Below, piece by piece: positions 51,531 to 57,752 of a DNA stretch of 58,045 nucleotides (the first letter of the stretch is position 1; each line of letters starts with the position of its first letter). This stretch comes from a virus. A model generated the notes under the pieces. It made no database searches, was not told where the DNA came from, and was given only the letters and a program-made list of their open reading frames with translations. The translations under genes and the position numbers were made by a program. The stretch is from positions 1 through 58,045 of the IMG/VR virus record IMGVR_UViG_3300013306_000019. One strand, given 5' to 3'.

Positions 51531-51887
51531 TTACTTACCTTTGTAGATTTCAGCAAGTCCTGATGCAAGAAGACCCTCATTAATTGAGAAGCCATCAAGA
51601 GTGTACATGATGACGAAGTAACGTCCAAAGTTGTCTCTTAGTTTTCCATTGACTTTAATAGTACGTACAAGTGCTGTCGCACCTTCAGGAGCATGCTCAC
51701 GAGAGTAAGCAGTAGCTTCTTTAAAGTTGATTTCTCCATGCTCAGGAGTATCAATGGGCACGAGACGACCTACAGGGGGTTTCTCTTCTTTGCCCAGAGT
51801 AATATCAAAACCGAGATCGGCTATGAACTCTAGTGTGTCTCCGTCTACCCAACGAATTACTTTGCAGAAATATAGATAAGGTTGCAT
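51531..51887 (-). CDS. SNase-like (thermonuclease-family) nuclease
   Basis: 118 aa. VDGDTLEFIADLGFDI, GRLVPIDTPEHGEINFKEAT and FGRYFVIMYTLDGFSINEGL, LLASGLAEIYKGK match the staphylococcal nuclease OB-fold: acidic D (VDGDT), Arg (GRLV), D/E (IDTPE) and second Arg (FGR). No signal peptide, so it would act inside the cell. Starts 26 nt after the encoded CCA of tRNA-His. Ca2+-dependent cleavage of nucleic acids expected. Confidence 0.85.
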   Translation of the reverse strand: MQPYLYFCKVIRWVDGDTLEFIADLGFDITLGKEEKPPVGRLVPIDTPEHGEINFKEATAYSREHAPEGATALVRTIKVNGKLRDNFGRYFVIMYTLDGFSINEGLLASGLAEIYKGK

Positions 51888-51913
51888 GGAGACTTTCTAG
51901 CGTATTAAATAAA

Positions 51914-51990
51914 TGGGGTGTCTGACGGAATTCGAATCCGCGGAATCCTGGACCACAACCAGGCGCATTAGGCCGCTTTGCTACAGACAC
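51914..51990 (-). tRNA. tRNA-His(GTG), CCA encoded
   Basis: Acceptor GTGTCTG/CAGACAC, anticodon arm CCTGG-TTGTGGT-CCAGG, T-arm GCGGA-TTCGAAT-TCCGT, discriminator C73 followed by an encoded CCA (51916-51914), the only tRNA here with one. No G at -1 is encoded (U instead), so the G-1 of His tRNAs would have to be added after transcription. Confidence 0.9.
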
Positions 51991-51992
51991 AG

Positions 51993-52064
51993 CGCCTATG
52001 ACGGATTATGATACCGCGACCTCCGCTTCGACAGAGCGGTGCTCTTCCTCTGAGCTACACAGGC
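51993..52064 (-). tRNA. tRNA-Asp(GTC), weak T-arm
   Basis: Acceptor GCCTGTG/CATAGGC (one G-U), D-arm GCTC/GAGC, anticodon arm CCGCT-CTGTCGA-AGCGG, discriminator G73 (Asp identity). The T-stem GCGGT/TCCGT has a U-U closing mismatch and the loop ATCATAA lacks T54. Two nt from tRNA-His. Confidence 0.8.
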
Positions 52065-52194
52065 TTGATGGAAATTGTAGAATGATGGCTGTTGAACGAT
52101 CATCATGTCGGTTACATAAAGCAATATCGTCTAAATCCTGAGGAATCTCTACGAGAGTTGCACATTCATAACACTTACGCATGAACCGGACCAT
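52006..52194 (-). CDS. small CDS running into tRNA-Asp
   Basis: 62 aa. AAGGA lies 7 nt before the ATG, and KCYECATLVEIPQDLDDIAL with CNRH forms a plausible C2-CH zinc site. The last 19 codons are read through the tRNA-Asp gene and stop inside it. Either the CDS really overlaps the tRNA or its stop was lost; coding by eye is good only for the first 40 residues. Confidence 0.4.
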   Translation of the reverse strand: MVRFMRKCYECATLVEIPQDLDDIALCNRHDDRSTAIILQFPSSLCSSEEEHRSVEAEVAVS

Positions 52195-52235
52195 AAGCCC
52201 ATCCTTCTACTCCATTGTATTACGCAAAAGCGTAG

Positions 52236-52309
52236 TGGAACAGGTCGGATTCGAACCGACAACCTACTGTATGCAAAACAGTCGCTCTACCAATTGGAGC
52301 TACAATCCC
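52236..52309 (-). tRNA. tRNA-Ala(TGC)
   Basis: Anticodon arm ACTGT-TTTGCAT-ACAGT, T-arm GTCGG-TTCGAAT-CCGAC, discriminator A73. Acceptor GGGATTG/CTGTTCC includes the G3-U70 wobble that defines Ala, plus a U-U mismatch at pair 6-67. No CCA encoded. Confidence 0.85.
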
Positions 52310-52392
52310 ATTGACTAGTTAAGGTAGTCACTCTAGCATTTAGGTATTGCCAGCCTTGGGGATGTTTAACGGCCTCGCGGCATTAAATTGCG

Positions 52393-52476
52393 CTCTCACG
52401 ATAGGAATCGAACCTATGATGTCTTACGAACTTGATTAACAGTCAAGCGCATCCAGCCAACAGATGCCCCGTGAGA
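52393..52476 (-). tRNA. tRNA-Asn(GTT) with a long variable region
   Basis: Acceptor TCTCACG/CGTGAGA, anticodon arm CTTGA-CTGTTAA-TCAAG, T-arm ATAGG-TTCGATT-CCTAT, discriminator G73 (Asn identity). Thirteen bases (TTCGTAAGACATC) lie between the anticodon and T arms where Asn tRNAs normally have five. Confidence 0.85.
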
Positions 52477-52493
52477 ATACTTCTTTCGAAGAG

Positions 52494-52567
52494 TTACGGA
52501 GGTCGGATTTGAACCGACGGTCTTCGGGTTATGAGCCCAATGAGATACCAAACTTCTCTACTCCGTG
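52494..52567 (-). tRNA. initiator tRNA-fMet(CAT)
   Basis: All initiator marks are present: C1/A72 mismatch (CACGGAG / CTCCGTA), the GGG/CCC run in the anticodon stem (TTGGG-CTCATAA-CCCGA), the A11-U24 pair in the D-stem (GAGA/TCTC), and T-arm GTCGG-TTCAAAT-CCGAC. Discriminator A73, no CCA. It is the first gene behind the promoter at 52581-52609. Confidence 0.9.
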
Positions 52568-52580
52568 CCGTTATTTAATT

Positions 52581-52609
52581 ATAGTACCATAGAAAAGGTA
52601 CTTTGTACA
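52581..52609 (-). promoter_or_regulatory. promoter of the tRNA cluster (fMet, Asn, Ala, Asp, His)
   Basis: On the - strand: TGTACA (52609-52604), 17-bp spacer, TACTAT (52586-52581); +1 about 52574, seven nt before tRNA-fMet. Confidence 0.75.
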
Positions 52610-52610
52610 A

Positions 52611-52904
52611 TCAAACGTAAGTCACAACTGTTTGGGTAACAATTTCTTCTTTACGTTCGACGATCTGCGCAAAAGCGGCTGAAAAGTCGAAGTCCTTGTA
52701 ACCGATATTGTTGTATCGAAGTGTTACTCGAACATACACGTCACCAACTTTGAGAATATTTTCATCAAAGAATCCTCGATCATCATATTCAATCTCATTG
52801 TTGATGAATTCAGCATCAAAATCCTCTTGGAGAATTTCAACTAGTTCATTGCCATAGGAAGTTTCAGCATTTTTCAGAAGCTCTTGTAGCTTTTCGTTGT
52901 TCAT
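52611..52904 (-). CDS. hypothetical protein, leaderless mRNA
   Basis: 97 aa, acidic (LVEILQEDFDAEFINNEIEY). ATG coincides with the predicted +1 of the promoter at 52911-52939. β-rich C-terminus (VYVRVTLRYNNIGYKDFDFS). Function unknown. Confidence 0.75.
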   Translation of the reverse strand: MNNEKLQELLKNAETSYGNELVEILQEDFDAEFINNEIEYDDRGFFDENILKVGDVYVRVTLRYNNIGYKDFDFSAAFAQIVERKEEIVTQTVVTYV

Positions 52905-52910
52905 ATAAAT

Positions 52911-52939
52911 ACTTTATCATGCTTTCTGGGAGAAGTACA
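52911..52939 (-). promoter_or_regulatory. leaderless promoter for the 52611-52904 gene
   Basis: On the - strand: TGTACT (52939-52934), 17-bp spacer, TAAAGT (52916-52911), six bases, ATG. Confidence 0.7.
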
Positions 52940-52940
52940 C

Positions 52941-53777
52941 TTAGAAGTCGTATTCTTTTCTGGCAGCTGCGAGACGGTCCTCAATGTCTACTTCCAGCTG
53001 AGTCTTCTCGTACTCTACGTCAGGTCGGTCTTCACCGTCAAGTGAGAAGAACTTATGGATTTTCTGTGCCATCTGGACATAGCCATCCTCGAAGTTGGGT
53101 GCCCATACATCAAGACGGAAATCATGGAAATGGTGGTTATGTAGAGGTGGTACTGATGCACCGTGCTCCATCATCACGACTGGGCCATCTTTGTTCGTTG
53201 ACACACCAATCCAAAGGCTTCCATGTCCACCATCAAAGTCCCACTCGTATGGGTACTGCTCAGGGCGAGGACGACTCCAGAAAGCAGGGTGCTCTTGAAT
53301 GAAGTTGTATGCCAGAACCCAGTTGTTCTGGTCAGTAAGCCACTCTTTTGCCGTGAGTAAGAAAGAGTAGTATGTGTTGAAGTCAAGAGGTCGCGAATTT
53401 ACTCGACCGATCAAAGCCCGGTGAAACTTTGAATCCTTTTGTTTGATGCTAAGCATTGTCAGATTAGAGTCAGTGTCAACTTCAAGAGATTCCCTAATGG
53501 ACTCATCAAATTCGATGTCGACATTCTTTTTGTCAAGCGAGTCGTAAGCATCAACGATAGAATCCCACTGCTCTCGAATACCCTCAGCAGCAAAGACTCC
53601 GTATTCCTTGATGTACTTAATAGTGACAACAGGCTTGGGGTCTTCCCATGTTACTTTTGTCGGGTAAGTTACACCAGCATCTGCGAGGATAGTCTCAATA
53701 TTGAGAAAGGAACTCTCATCATCAGGCAGACCGTCCTGATTAAAAATAGAGTGATTGAGAATGTCATCGTTAAGCAT
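52941..53777 (-). CDS. hypothetical protein
   Basis: 278 aa, acidic, with a long β/aromatic C-terminal half (WDFDGGHGSLWIGVSTNKDG; FHDFRLDVWAPNFEDGYVQM) ending in a helical tail. No family recognised. ATG overlaps the end of the small upstream gene. Confidence 0.75.
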   Translation of the reverse strand: MLNDDILNHSIFNQDGLPDDESSFLNIETILADAGVTYPTKVTWEDPKPVVTIKYIKEYGVFAAEGIREQWDSIVDAYDSLDKKNVDIEFDESIRESLEVDTDSNLTMLSIKQKDSKFHRALIGRVNSRPLDFNTYYSFLLTAKEWLTDQNNWVLAYNFIQEHPAFWSRPRPEQYPYEWDFDGGHGSLWIGVSTNKDGPVVMMEHGASVPPLHNHHFHDFRLDVWAPNFEDGYVQMAQKIHKFFSLDGEDRPDVEYEKTQLEVDIEDRLAAARKEYDF

Positions 53778-53916
53778 TGTTGTCCTTTGTCATTTGAAGA
53801 TAGATTAGAAGCTGTTGGTTGGGATGTGATGCATCACGTTCATACCGATTATACTCTTCAGAACGTCGACGCCACAGAGCTCTATTCCACACATCTATGT
53901 CTTGAGTTTCTTTCAC
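53770..53916 (-). CDS. small basic protein (GTG start)
   Basis: 48 aa (KETQDIDVWNRALWRRRSEE...), helical and charged. GTG at 53916 lies directly after the tRNA-Met-like gene; its TAA overlaps the next ATG. Function unknown. Confidence 0.6.
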   Translation of the reverse strand: MKETQDIDVWNRALWRRRSEEYNRYERDASHPNQQLLIYLQMTKDNNA

Positions 53917-53988
53917 GTTCCTCAGGGTGGGATCGAGCCACCTACCAAATCGTTATGAGCAATTCGAGCTTCGCCAGAGCCAGAGGAA
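53917..53988 (-). tRNA. tRNA-Met-like gene (anticodon CAT) with an abnormal D-arm
   Basis: Acceptor TTCCTCTG/CTGAGGAA (one U-U mismatch), anticodon arm AATTG-CTCATAA-CGATT, T-arm GGTGG-CTCGATC-CCACC. The D-arm region (GCTCTGGCGAAGCTCG) cannot form a normal four-pair stem. It lacks the GGG/CCC run of initiators. A well-formed promoter (54001-54029) starts about 6 nt upstream, so it is probably transcribed. It may be a degenerate tRNA-Met/Ile2 or a tRNA mimic. Confidence 0.6.
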
Positions 53989-54000
53989 TATTCAGTTATT

Positions 54001-54029
54001 ATTCTATATCACTCAGATGTGAATGTACA
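54001..54029 (-). promoter_or_regulatory. promoter for the tRNA-Met-like gene
   Basis: On the - strand: TGTACA (54029-54024), 17-bp spacer, TAGAAT (54006-54001); +1 about 53994. Confidence 0.7.
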
Positions 54030-54687
54030 CAGGACCTGATCCGATATTGGCAGAGAAGATAGCAGTTGTGCCACCATTCCAGCCACCATGGACTGCTTGA
54101 CCATTTCCAATGTAGACTGCAATGTGAGCCATTCCAGTTCCTCCATTAGCGTAATAGATCAAATCACCTGGAACGGGATTGCTTGTTGGAGTTCCAAGGG
54201 CCATGTAACTAGCAGGCCAACCATGATGATGGATTCCTGCAGCTGATAGAGCATTTGTGACAAGAGCTGTACAGTCTTGAGCAATTCCAAGTTGAGCCAA
54301 TGCAGCAGAAGCAACAATAGCTCCACGACCTGAAACAGCAGGCGGTGCTACTAGTTTAGGAGCTTCAACTCTGGGTGCTACAGCTTCAGGAGTGGTAACA
54401 TTCTTCTTAGCAACTGGCGCTTGGCTAGTTTCAGTGATCGTTGCTTCAGGTTGGCTATACTGAACATCCATCACCGGAGCTTCATATTGAGAGGCAGGGG
54501 TCGAAGAAGTTGTGATACTTGACCGAGCAAAACTAAGCTTGGCCATTGGTGCTGTGATGGGTGCTGAAGTGATTCCTAAATCTTCGGAGACTCTTTTGGT
54601 AGAGTCAGCTTCAGCGGGTTGAACAAAAGAAAGACTAGCCACGATGGCTAGTCCCAGGGACAGAAAGGTGTTTCGTAGCTTAGTCAT
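54013..54687 (-). CDS. secreted NlpC/P60-type peptidase
   Basis: 224 aa. Signal peptide: MTKLRNTFLSLGLAIVASLS ... QPAEA. A long Ala/Thr/Pro/Val linker (about 30-120) precedes an NlpC/P60-like domain: QDCTALVTNAL (catalytic Cys C139), GDLIYYANGG and MAHIAVYIGNG (catalytic His H188), then AVHGGWNG. It would cleave peptidoglycan stem peptides from outside or in the wall, in lysis or entry. A second lysis enzyme (54806-56479) is upstream in the same strand but separately terminated. Confidence 0.85.
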   Translation of the reverse strand: MTKLRNTFLSLGLAIVASLSFVQPAEADSTKRVSEDLGITSAPITAPMAKLSFARSSITTSSTPASQYEAPVMDVQYSQPEATITETSQAPVAKKNVTTPEAVAPRVEAPKLVAPPAVSGRGAIVASAALAQLGIAQDCTALVTNALSAAGIHHHGWPASYMALGTPTSNPVPGDLIYYANGGTGMAHIAVYIGNGQAVHGGWNGGTTAIFSANIGSGPVYIHI

Positions 54688-54751
54688 TTGTTCCTAACAG
54701 TAGACGACAAGGGCATACGAACAGTGGCTTTGTAAGCCAGTGCTAGGTATC

Positions 54752-54780
54752 ACTATAAACAGAAAGAGGGAGATTTTACA
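54752..54780 (-). promoter_or_regulatory. promoter for the NlpC/P60 gene, embedded in a terminator
   Basis: On the - strand: TGTAAA (54780-54775), 17-bp spacer, TATAGT (54757-54752), +1 about 54745, long leader with a small TGGCTT/AAGCCA hairpin. The -35 overlaps the loop of the terminator hairpin at 54764-54791. Confidence 0.75.
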
Positions 54781-54791
54781 ATCTCCCTCTT
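54764..54791 (-). terminator. terminator after the endolysin gene
   Basis: 12-bp stem AAGAGGGAGATT / AATCTCCCTCTT with loop GTAA on the - strand, then TCTGTTT. Confidence 0.85.
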
Positions 54792-54805
54792 CCATAGAGT
54801 AGGTT

Positions 54806-56479
54806 TTACTTCTTCATGAAGTATTCGTCGACTACCCAATCGACAAATTTTTGTACTGCCTCTCGCTCACTCGCAGCTGTTGGTACCGTTGGTGGCACTA
54901 CTACGGGAGGCTGGGTGACAGGTGGGGTCACTGGTGCATCAAGGCTGTAAAGCTCTAAATGGATGTCAGCACCACATAAGGTGGAGTTACCAGGCACATC
55001 TCTGTGTCGGATGTAAATCGGTAGGTAGCCATACTTGTTCTTGATGGCAGTCAGAAGCTTCTTGACAGATGCGAGTGTTGCAGCATCCTCATCAGGATCA
55101 ACTTCGATTCCAATGTAGTCGTTACCAACTTTTCCAGCATGGTATGCGCGGTCCTTGAGTGAGACAGCCTGGACGATGCGATTTCCCGAAACAGCAAAGT
55201 GAGCTGATGACTCAGAACCTGGACGCTCTGTCTGGAAGTGCTTGATTACTCCATCAAGTTCTGGATGAAGGTCTTTCGCATTGAACTGGTGAAGCACAAC
55301 ATGGGTTGGCTTGTCAGGGAAAACCTTAATGCCAGGGTTATTGGCCTGAGACTGCACATTGGTAATGTCAGCTGGGAAATACTCAACAAAGTCAAAGTCC
55401 TTGGTGAAGGAATACTTTGCAGGCTGAGGAATTACGACAACGGGAGGTGGTGTAGGAGCTACAACAGGTGGTGTGACAACAGCAGGTGGCTTAGGTGCGG
55501 GTGTTGGTACAGGAACTGGCTTAGGCATGAGGTTAGTCAGTCCTGTAGTTGCTTGAGAGGTGAATCCACCAGCCCATGCATAACCCTTTGCATCCTTGAA
55601 CCAAATGTTGATACCCTTGACAGATTCACCAATGATGTATCCAGTGAAAATCTCATTGCTCTTTCCAGCAATGACTCTCACAACAGGTGAAGTTGTATTT
55701 GGCTGAGTGCGCATGTTGACATTGTCGGTGCCCACAGTTCTCTGCGCTGGATTAACTACAACGACTGGCTTTGGAGGAGCTGGTGTCGTATTCGGAAGTC
55801 CTGTTGCAGAAACAGTAGTGAATCCGGCACTGTGTGCAAAACCTTCGGCATCTCGGTACCAGAGATTGTTACCATTGACAGCCTGACCATTGAAGTAGCC
55901 TGTAAAGGTCTCAATCGAGTTAGCAGGAATGACGCGCAGAATCTTTGAAGTGGTACTTGAAGCAGCTCTCATATTGACGTTAGCTGGTCCAACTTTACGC
56001 TGGTTAGGCTTTAGAACAGTCGATGATGAAGAGTTGATGGTCGAGATGTAGAGGTCAGGATTTAGACGACCATAGAAACCATTGTAGGGCTTTAGTGGCC
56101 AACCAAGAACCTCGAAGTGTAGGTGAGGACCCGTAGAAAGTCCAGTCGAACCTGACAGACCAATTTGCTGGCCCTGAGTAACTTTGCTACCAATATTCAA
56201 AGGAGTGCTGTTGAGGTGTGCGTAAAGGGTTAGTAGACCATTTCCATGGTCGATAACGACGCAGATACCAGCATAAGCAGGTGCAATCCACCATTGGTTA
56301 GATGATGAGAGCTTAGTTGCCCAGTCAGCCCAGACAACAGTTCCAGCACCTGCAGCCTTGATTGGCGTATTAAGTGGGATGGCATAATCTTTACCAGTGT
56401 GCCCATTAGGTTGAATAGAGTTGGGGTTGGCCCCAAAGATTTGGGACACTCGTGCAATGACAGGTGCAATAAGCGACAT
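54806..56479 (-). CDS. modular endolysin: M23 peptidase, two SH3-like domains, amidase
   Basis: 557 aa from MSLIAPVIARVSQIFGANPN (56479, after GGAGG; upstream start at 56530 rejected). The N-terminal LysM/M23 endopeptidase has GHTGKDYAIP and GPHLHFEVLG (metal His/His). Two SH3b-like repeats follow, each with R-x-VG-x-x-NVNMR (RKVGPANVNMRAA and RTVGTDNVNMRTQ) and a Pro-rich linker. A C-terminal N-acetylmuramoyl-L-alanine amidase (HVVLHQFN, SSAHFAVSGNRIVQ, YIRHRDVPG) completes it. It degrades host peptidoglycan at lysis. No signal peptide; a holin or other exporter would be needed. Confidence 0.9.
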   Translation of the reverse strand: MSLIAPVIARVSQIFGANPNSIQPNGHTGKDYAIPLNTPIKAAGAGTVVWADWATKLSSSNQWWIAPAYAGICVVIDHGNGLLTLYAHLNSTPLNIGSKVTQGQQIGLSGSTGLSTGPHLHFEVLGWPLKPYNGFYGRLNPDLYISTINSSSSTVLKPNQRKVGPANVNMRAASSTTSKILRVIPANSIETFTGYFNGQAVNGNNLWYRDAEGFAHSAGFTTVSATGLPNTTPAPPKPVVVVNPAQRTVGTDNVNMRTQPNTTSPVVRVIAGKSNEIFTGYIIGESVKGINIWFKDAKGYAWAGGFTSQATTGLTNLMPKPVPVPTPAPKPPAVVTPPVVAPTPPPVVVIPQPAKYSFTKDFDFVEYFPADITNVQSQANNPGIKVFPDKPTHVVLHQFNAKDLHPELDGVIKHFQTERPGSESSAHFAVSGNRIVQAVSLKDRAYHAGKVGNDYIGIEVDPDEDAATLASVKKLLTAIKNKYGYLPIYIRHRDVPGNSTLCGADIHLELYSLDAPVTPPVTQPPVVVPPTVPTAASEREAVQKFVDWVVDEYFMKK

Positions 56480-56491
56480 GAGTCGCCTCCA

Positions 56492-56517
56492 ATAATAGAA
56501 GTGTATACTTCTATTAT
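56492..56517. promoter_or_regulatory. 11-bp-arm palindrome over a -10 box upstream of the endolysin
   Basis: ATAATAGAAGT (56492-56502) and ACTTCTATTAT (56507-56517) pair perfectly around GTAT; the arm contains TATAAT on the - strand (56518-56513) and the predicted +1 is at the loop. No TGTACA -35 is present, so this late gene may need another activator. Confidence 0.55.
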
Positions 56518-56544
56518 ACGATGTGCACAATCATATCATGCTGG

Positions 56545-56907
56545 TTAAGCTAAAGAGTCAGGATCAACCGTAACCCATTCTCCTTTGACCTTTACCTCAG
56601 TAAGCAGATTCTTTTCTGACATTGAAGCTTCAACTTCTGCTTCTAGTTCAGCCTGAGTCTTTAGATTGTTAGTGATCGCATGAACCCAATACTTGAAAGA
56701 AGGTGTCTCACTCATTCGAATAAACGCTGTGCGCTTGTTCTGGAGTTGACTACGTTCCTCTCTGGACTCACCTCTCGAATTAGATGGATGGTGTATCACC
56801 CTCACACCTGAAGAGGTCTTGTTTTGATTCTGGCCTCCTGGGCCACCGGCTCTGAATGTCTGGACTTCACAATCGTGGATTGAGACTGAAAGAATTTTTT
56901 CTCTCAC
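56545..56907 (-). CDS. GGQ release-factor-like protein (ArfB/RF domain, GTG start)
   Basis: 120 aa. The RF domain core TFRAGGPGGQNQNKTSSGVR has GGQ at 24-26, followed by VIHHPSNSRGESREERSQLQ and NKRTAFIRM, the pattern of bacterial/phage peptidyl-tRNA hydrolase domains (ArfB-like). It would hydrolyse peptidyl-tRNA on stalled ribosomes. The C-terminal region is not the RNA-binding tail of ArfB but an acidic/hydrophobic extension. Stop-start overlap TAGTG with the upstream gene. Confidence 0.85.
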   Translation of the reverse strand: MREKILSVSIHDCEVQTFRAGGPGGQNQNKTSSGVRVIHHPSNSRGESREERSQLQNKRTAFIRMSETPSFKYWVHAITNNLKTQAELEAEVEASMSEKNLLTEVKVKGEWVTVDPDSLA

Positions 56908-57170
56908 TAGACTGCAGGAGTTTCAGAGACGTCGAAGATTTCAAAGAAGCGATTACGGAGCTGTTCAGCTGCATCGTAATGACCATCCATGTAACCATTT
57001 CCAACCTCATCAATGACTGCATCATCTGCATTGTCGAATCGAGTCATCTCCTGGCGAAGAGCTTCAGTAAATTCAAAAACCTGATGGGCCCAGAGAGATT
57101 GAGGAGTGGTAGGAAATACAGCCAAAACTTCTTGTGAAGGGCCAAATTCATATTCTTCGTAAGCAGTCAT
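56907..57170 (-). CDS. hypothetical protein
   Basis: 87 aa from MTAYEEYEFGPSQEVLAVFP; the ATG overlaps the upstream TGA. Helical, acidic, with a VFEFTEALRQEMTRFDNAD helix. Function unknown. Confidence 0.75.
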   Translation of the reverse strand: MTAYEEYEFGPSQEVLAVFPTTPQSLWAHQVFEFTEALRQEMTRFDNADDAVIDEVGNGYMDGHYDAAEQLRNRFFEIFDVSETPAV

Positions 57171-57604
57171 TTTCGTCTTTCGTAGATTTTTGTCAAGCAC
57201 TTAGATCCGAAACTTACGTCAAAGTAGAATCCATATCGTGACAACCACTTGTAGTAAATATCCCTACGTCTAGCGTTTGACCAAGAGATTGTGTAAACCA
57301 GTCGGTCTTTGTGCTGGTAGAAAGGCTCTGAAAAGAGAAACTCTGGGAATTCAAGAAGGTTTTTAGTTGCCCATATTGCTGGCTCTAAACCATCTTTACC
57401 TCGAACAGAGAACTCGAAGTCAGGCTGGTCCTTTTGCTTCCTTTTGGTAAAGGTTCGTAGTCCTACTTCAACAAGCATAGGGCCTTCAGTACTGTACTCG
57501 CCTAAGTAGAATTCCATTTCTACTGTGGCCCCTGAGTCAAACTTCTTTTTCAGAACGTAGGTGCAATTTTCATGGTCATAGGTATTTTCAAATTCTTCAT
57601 ACAC
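57167..57604 (-). CDS. hypothetical protein
   Basis: 145 aa; GTG at 57604 directly after tRNA-Lys is preferred to the ATG at 57613 that lies inside the tRNA 3' end. Mixed α/β with a Lys/Arg-rich middle (RTFTKRKQKDQPDFEFSVRG) and aromatic end (RDIYYKWLSRYGFYFDVSFG). Function unknown. Confidence 0.7.
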   Translation of the reverse strand: MYEEFENTYDHENCTYVLKKKFDSGATVEMEFYLGEYSTEGPMLVEVGLRTFTKRKQKDQPDFEFSVRGKDGLEPAIWATKNLLEFPEFLFSEPFYQHKDRLVYTISWSNARRRDIYYKWLSRYGFYFDVSFGSKCLTKIYERRK

Positions 57605-57605
57605 G

Positions 57606-57677
57606 TGCCCCATCTGGGACTCGAACCCAGGTCCACGGATTAAGAGTCCGTTGCTAAACCTACTCAGCTAATGAAGC
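57606..57677 (-). tRNA. tRNA-Lys(CTT)
   Basis: Acceptor GCTTCAT/ATGGGGC with G-U pairs, anticodon arm ACGGA-CTCTTAA-TCCGT, T-arm CTGGG-TTCGAGT-CCCAG, discriminator A. No CCA encoded. Confidence 0.9.
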
Positions 57678-57678
57678 G

Positions 57679-57750
57679 TGCCCCCAGTGGGTTTCGATCC
57701 CACGTCCCCGGTTTAAAAGACCGGTGCTATCCCAACTCAGCTATAGAGGC
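57679..57750 (-). tRNA. tRNA-Lys(TTT), atypical T-loop
   Basis: Acceptor GCCTCTA/TGGGGGC (two G-U), anticodon arm CCGGT-CTTTTAA-ACCGG, T-arm GTGGG-ATCGAAA-CCCAC with A at position 54. One nt from tRNA-Lys(CTT), which covers the other Lys codon. Confidence 0.85.
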
Positions 57751-57752
57751 TT

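Noticed and set aside
52310-52392. Possible extra tRNA between tRNA-Ala and tRNA-Asn
   Set aside because: A TGCC/GGCA stem is visible but no anticodon or T-arm can be placed.
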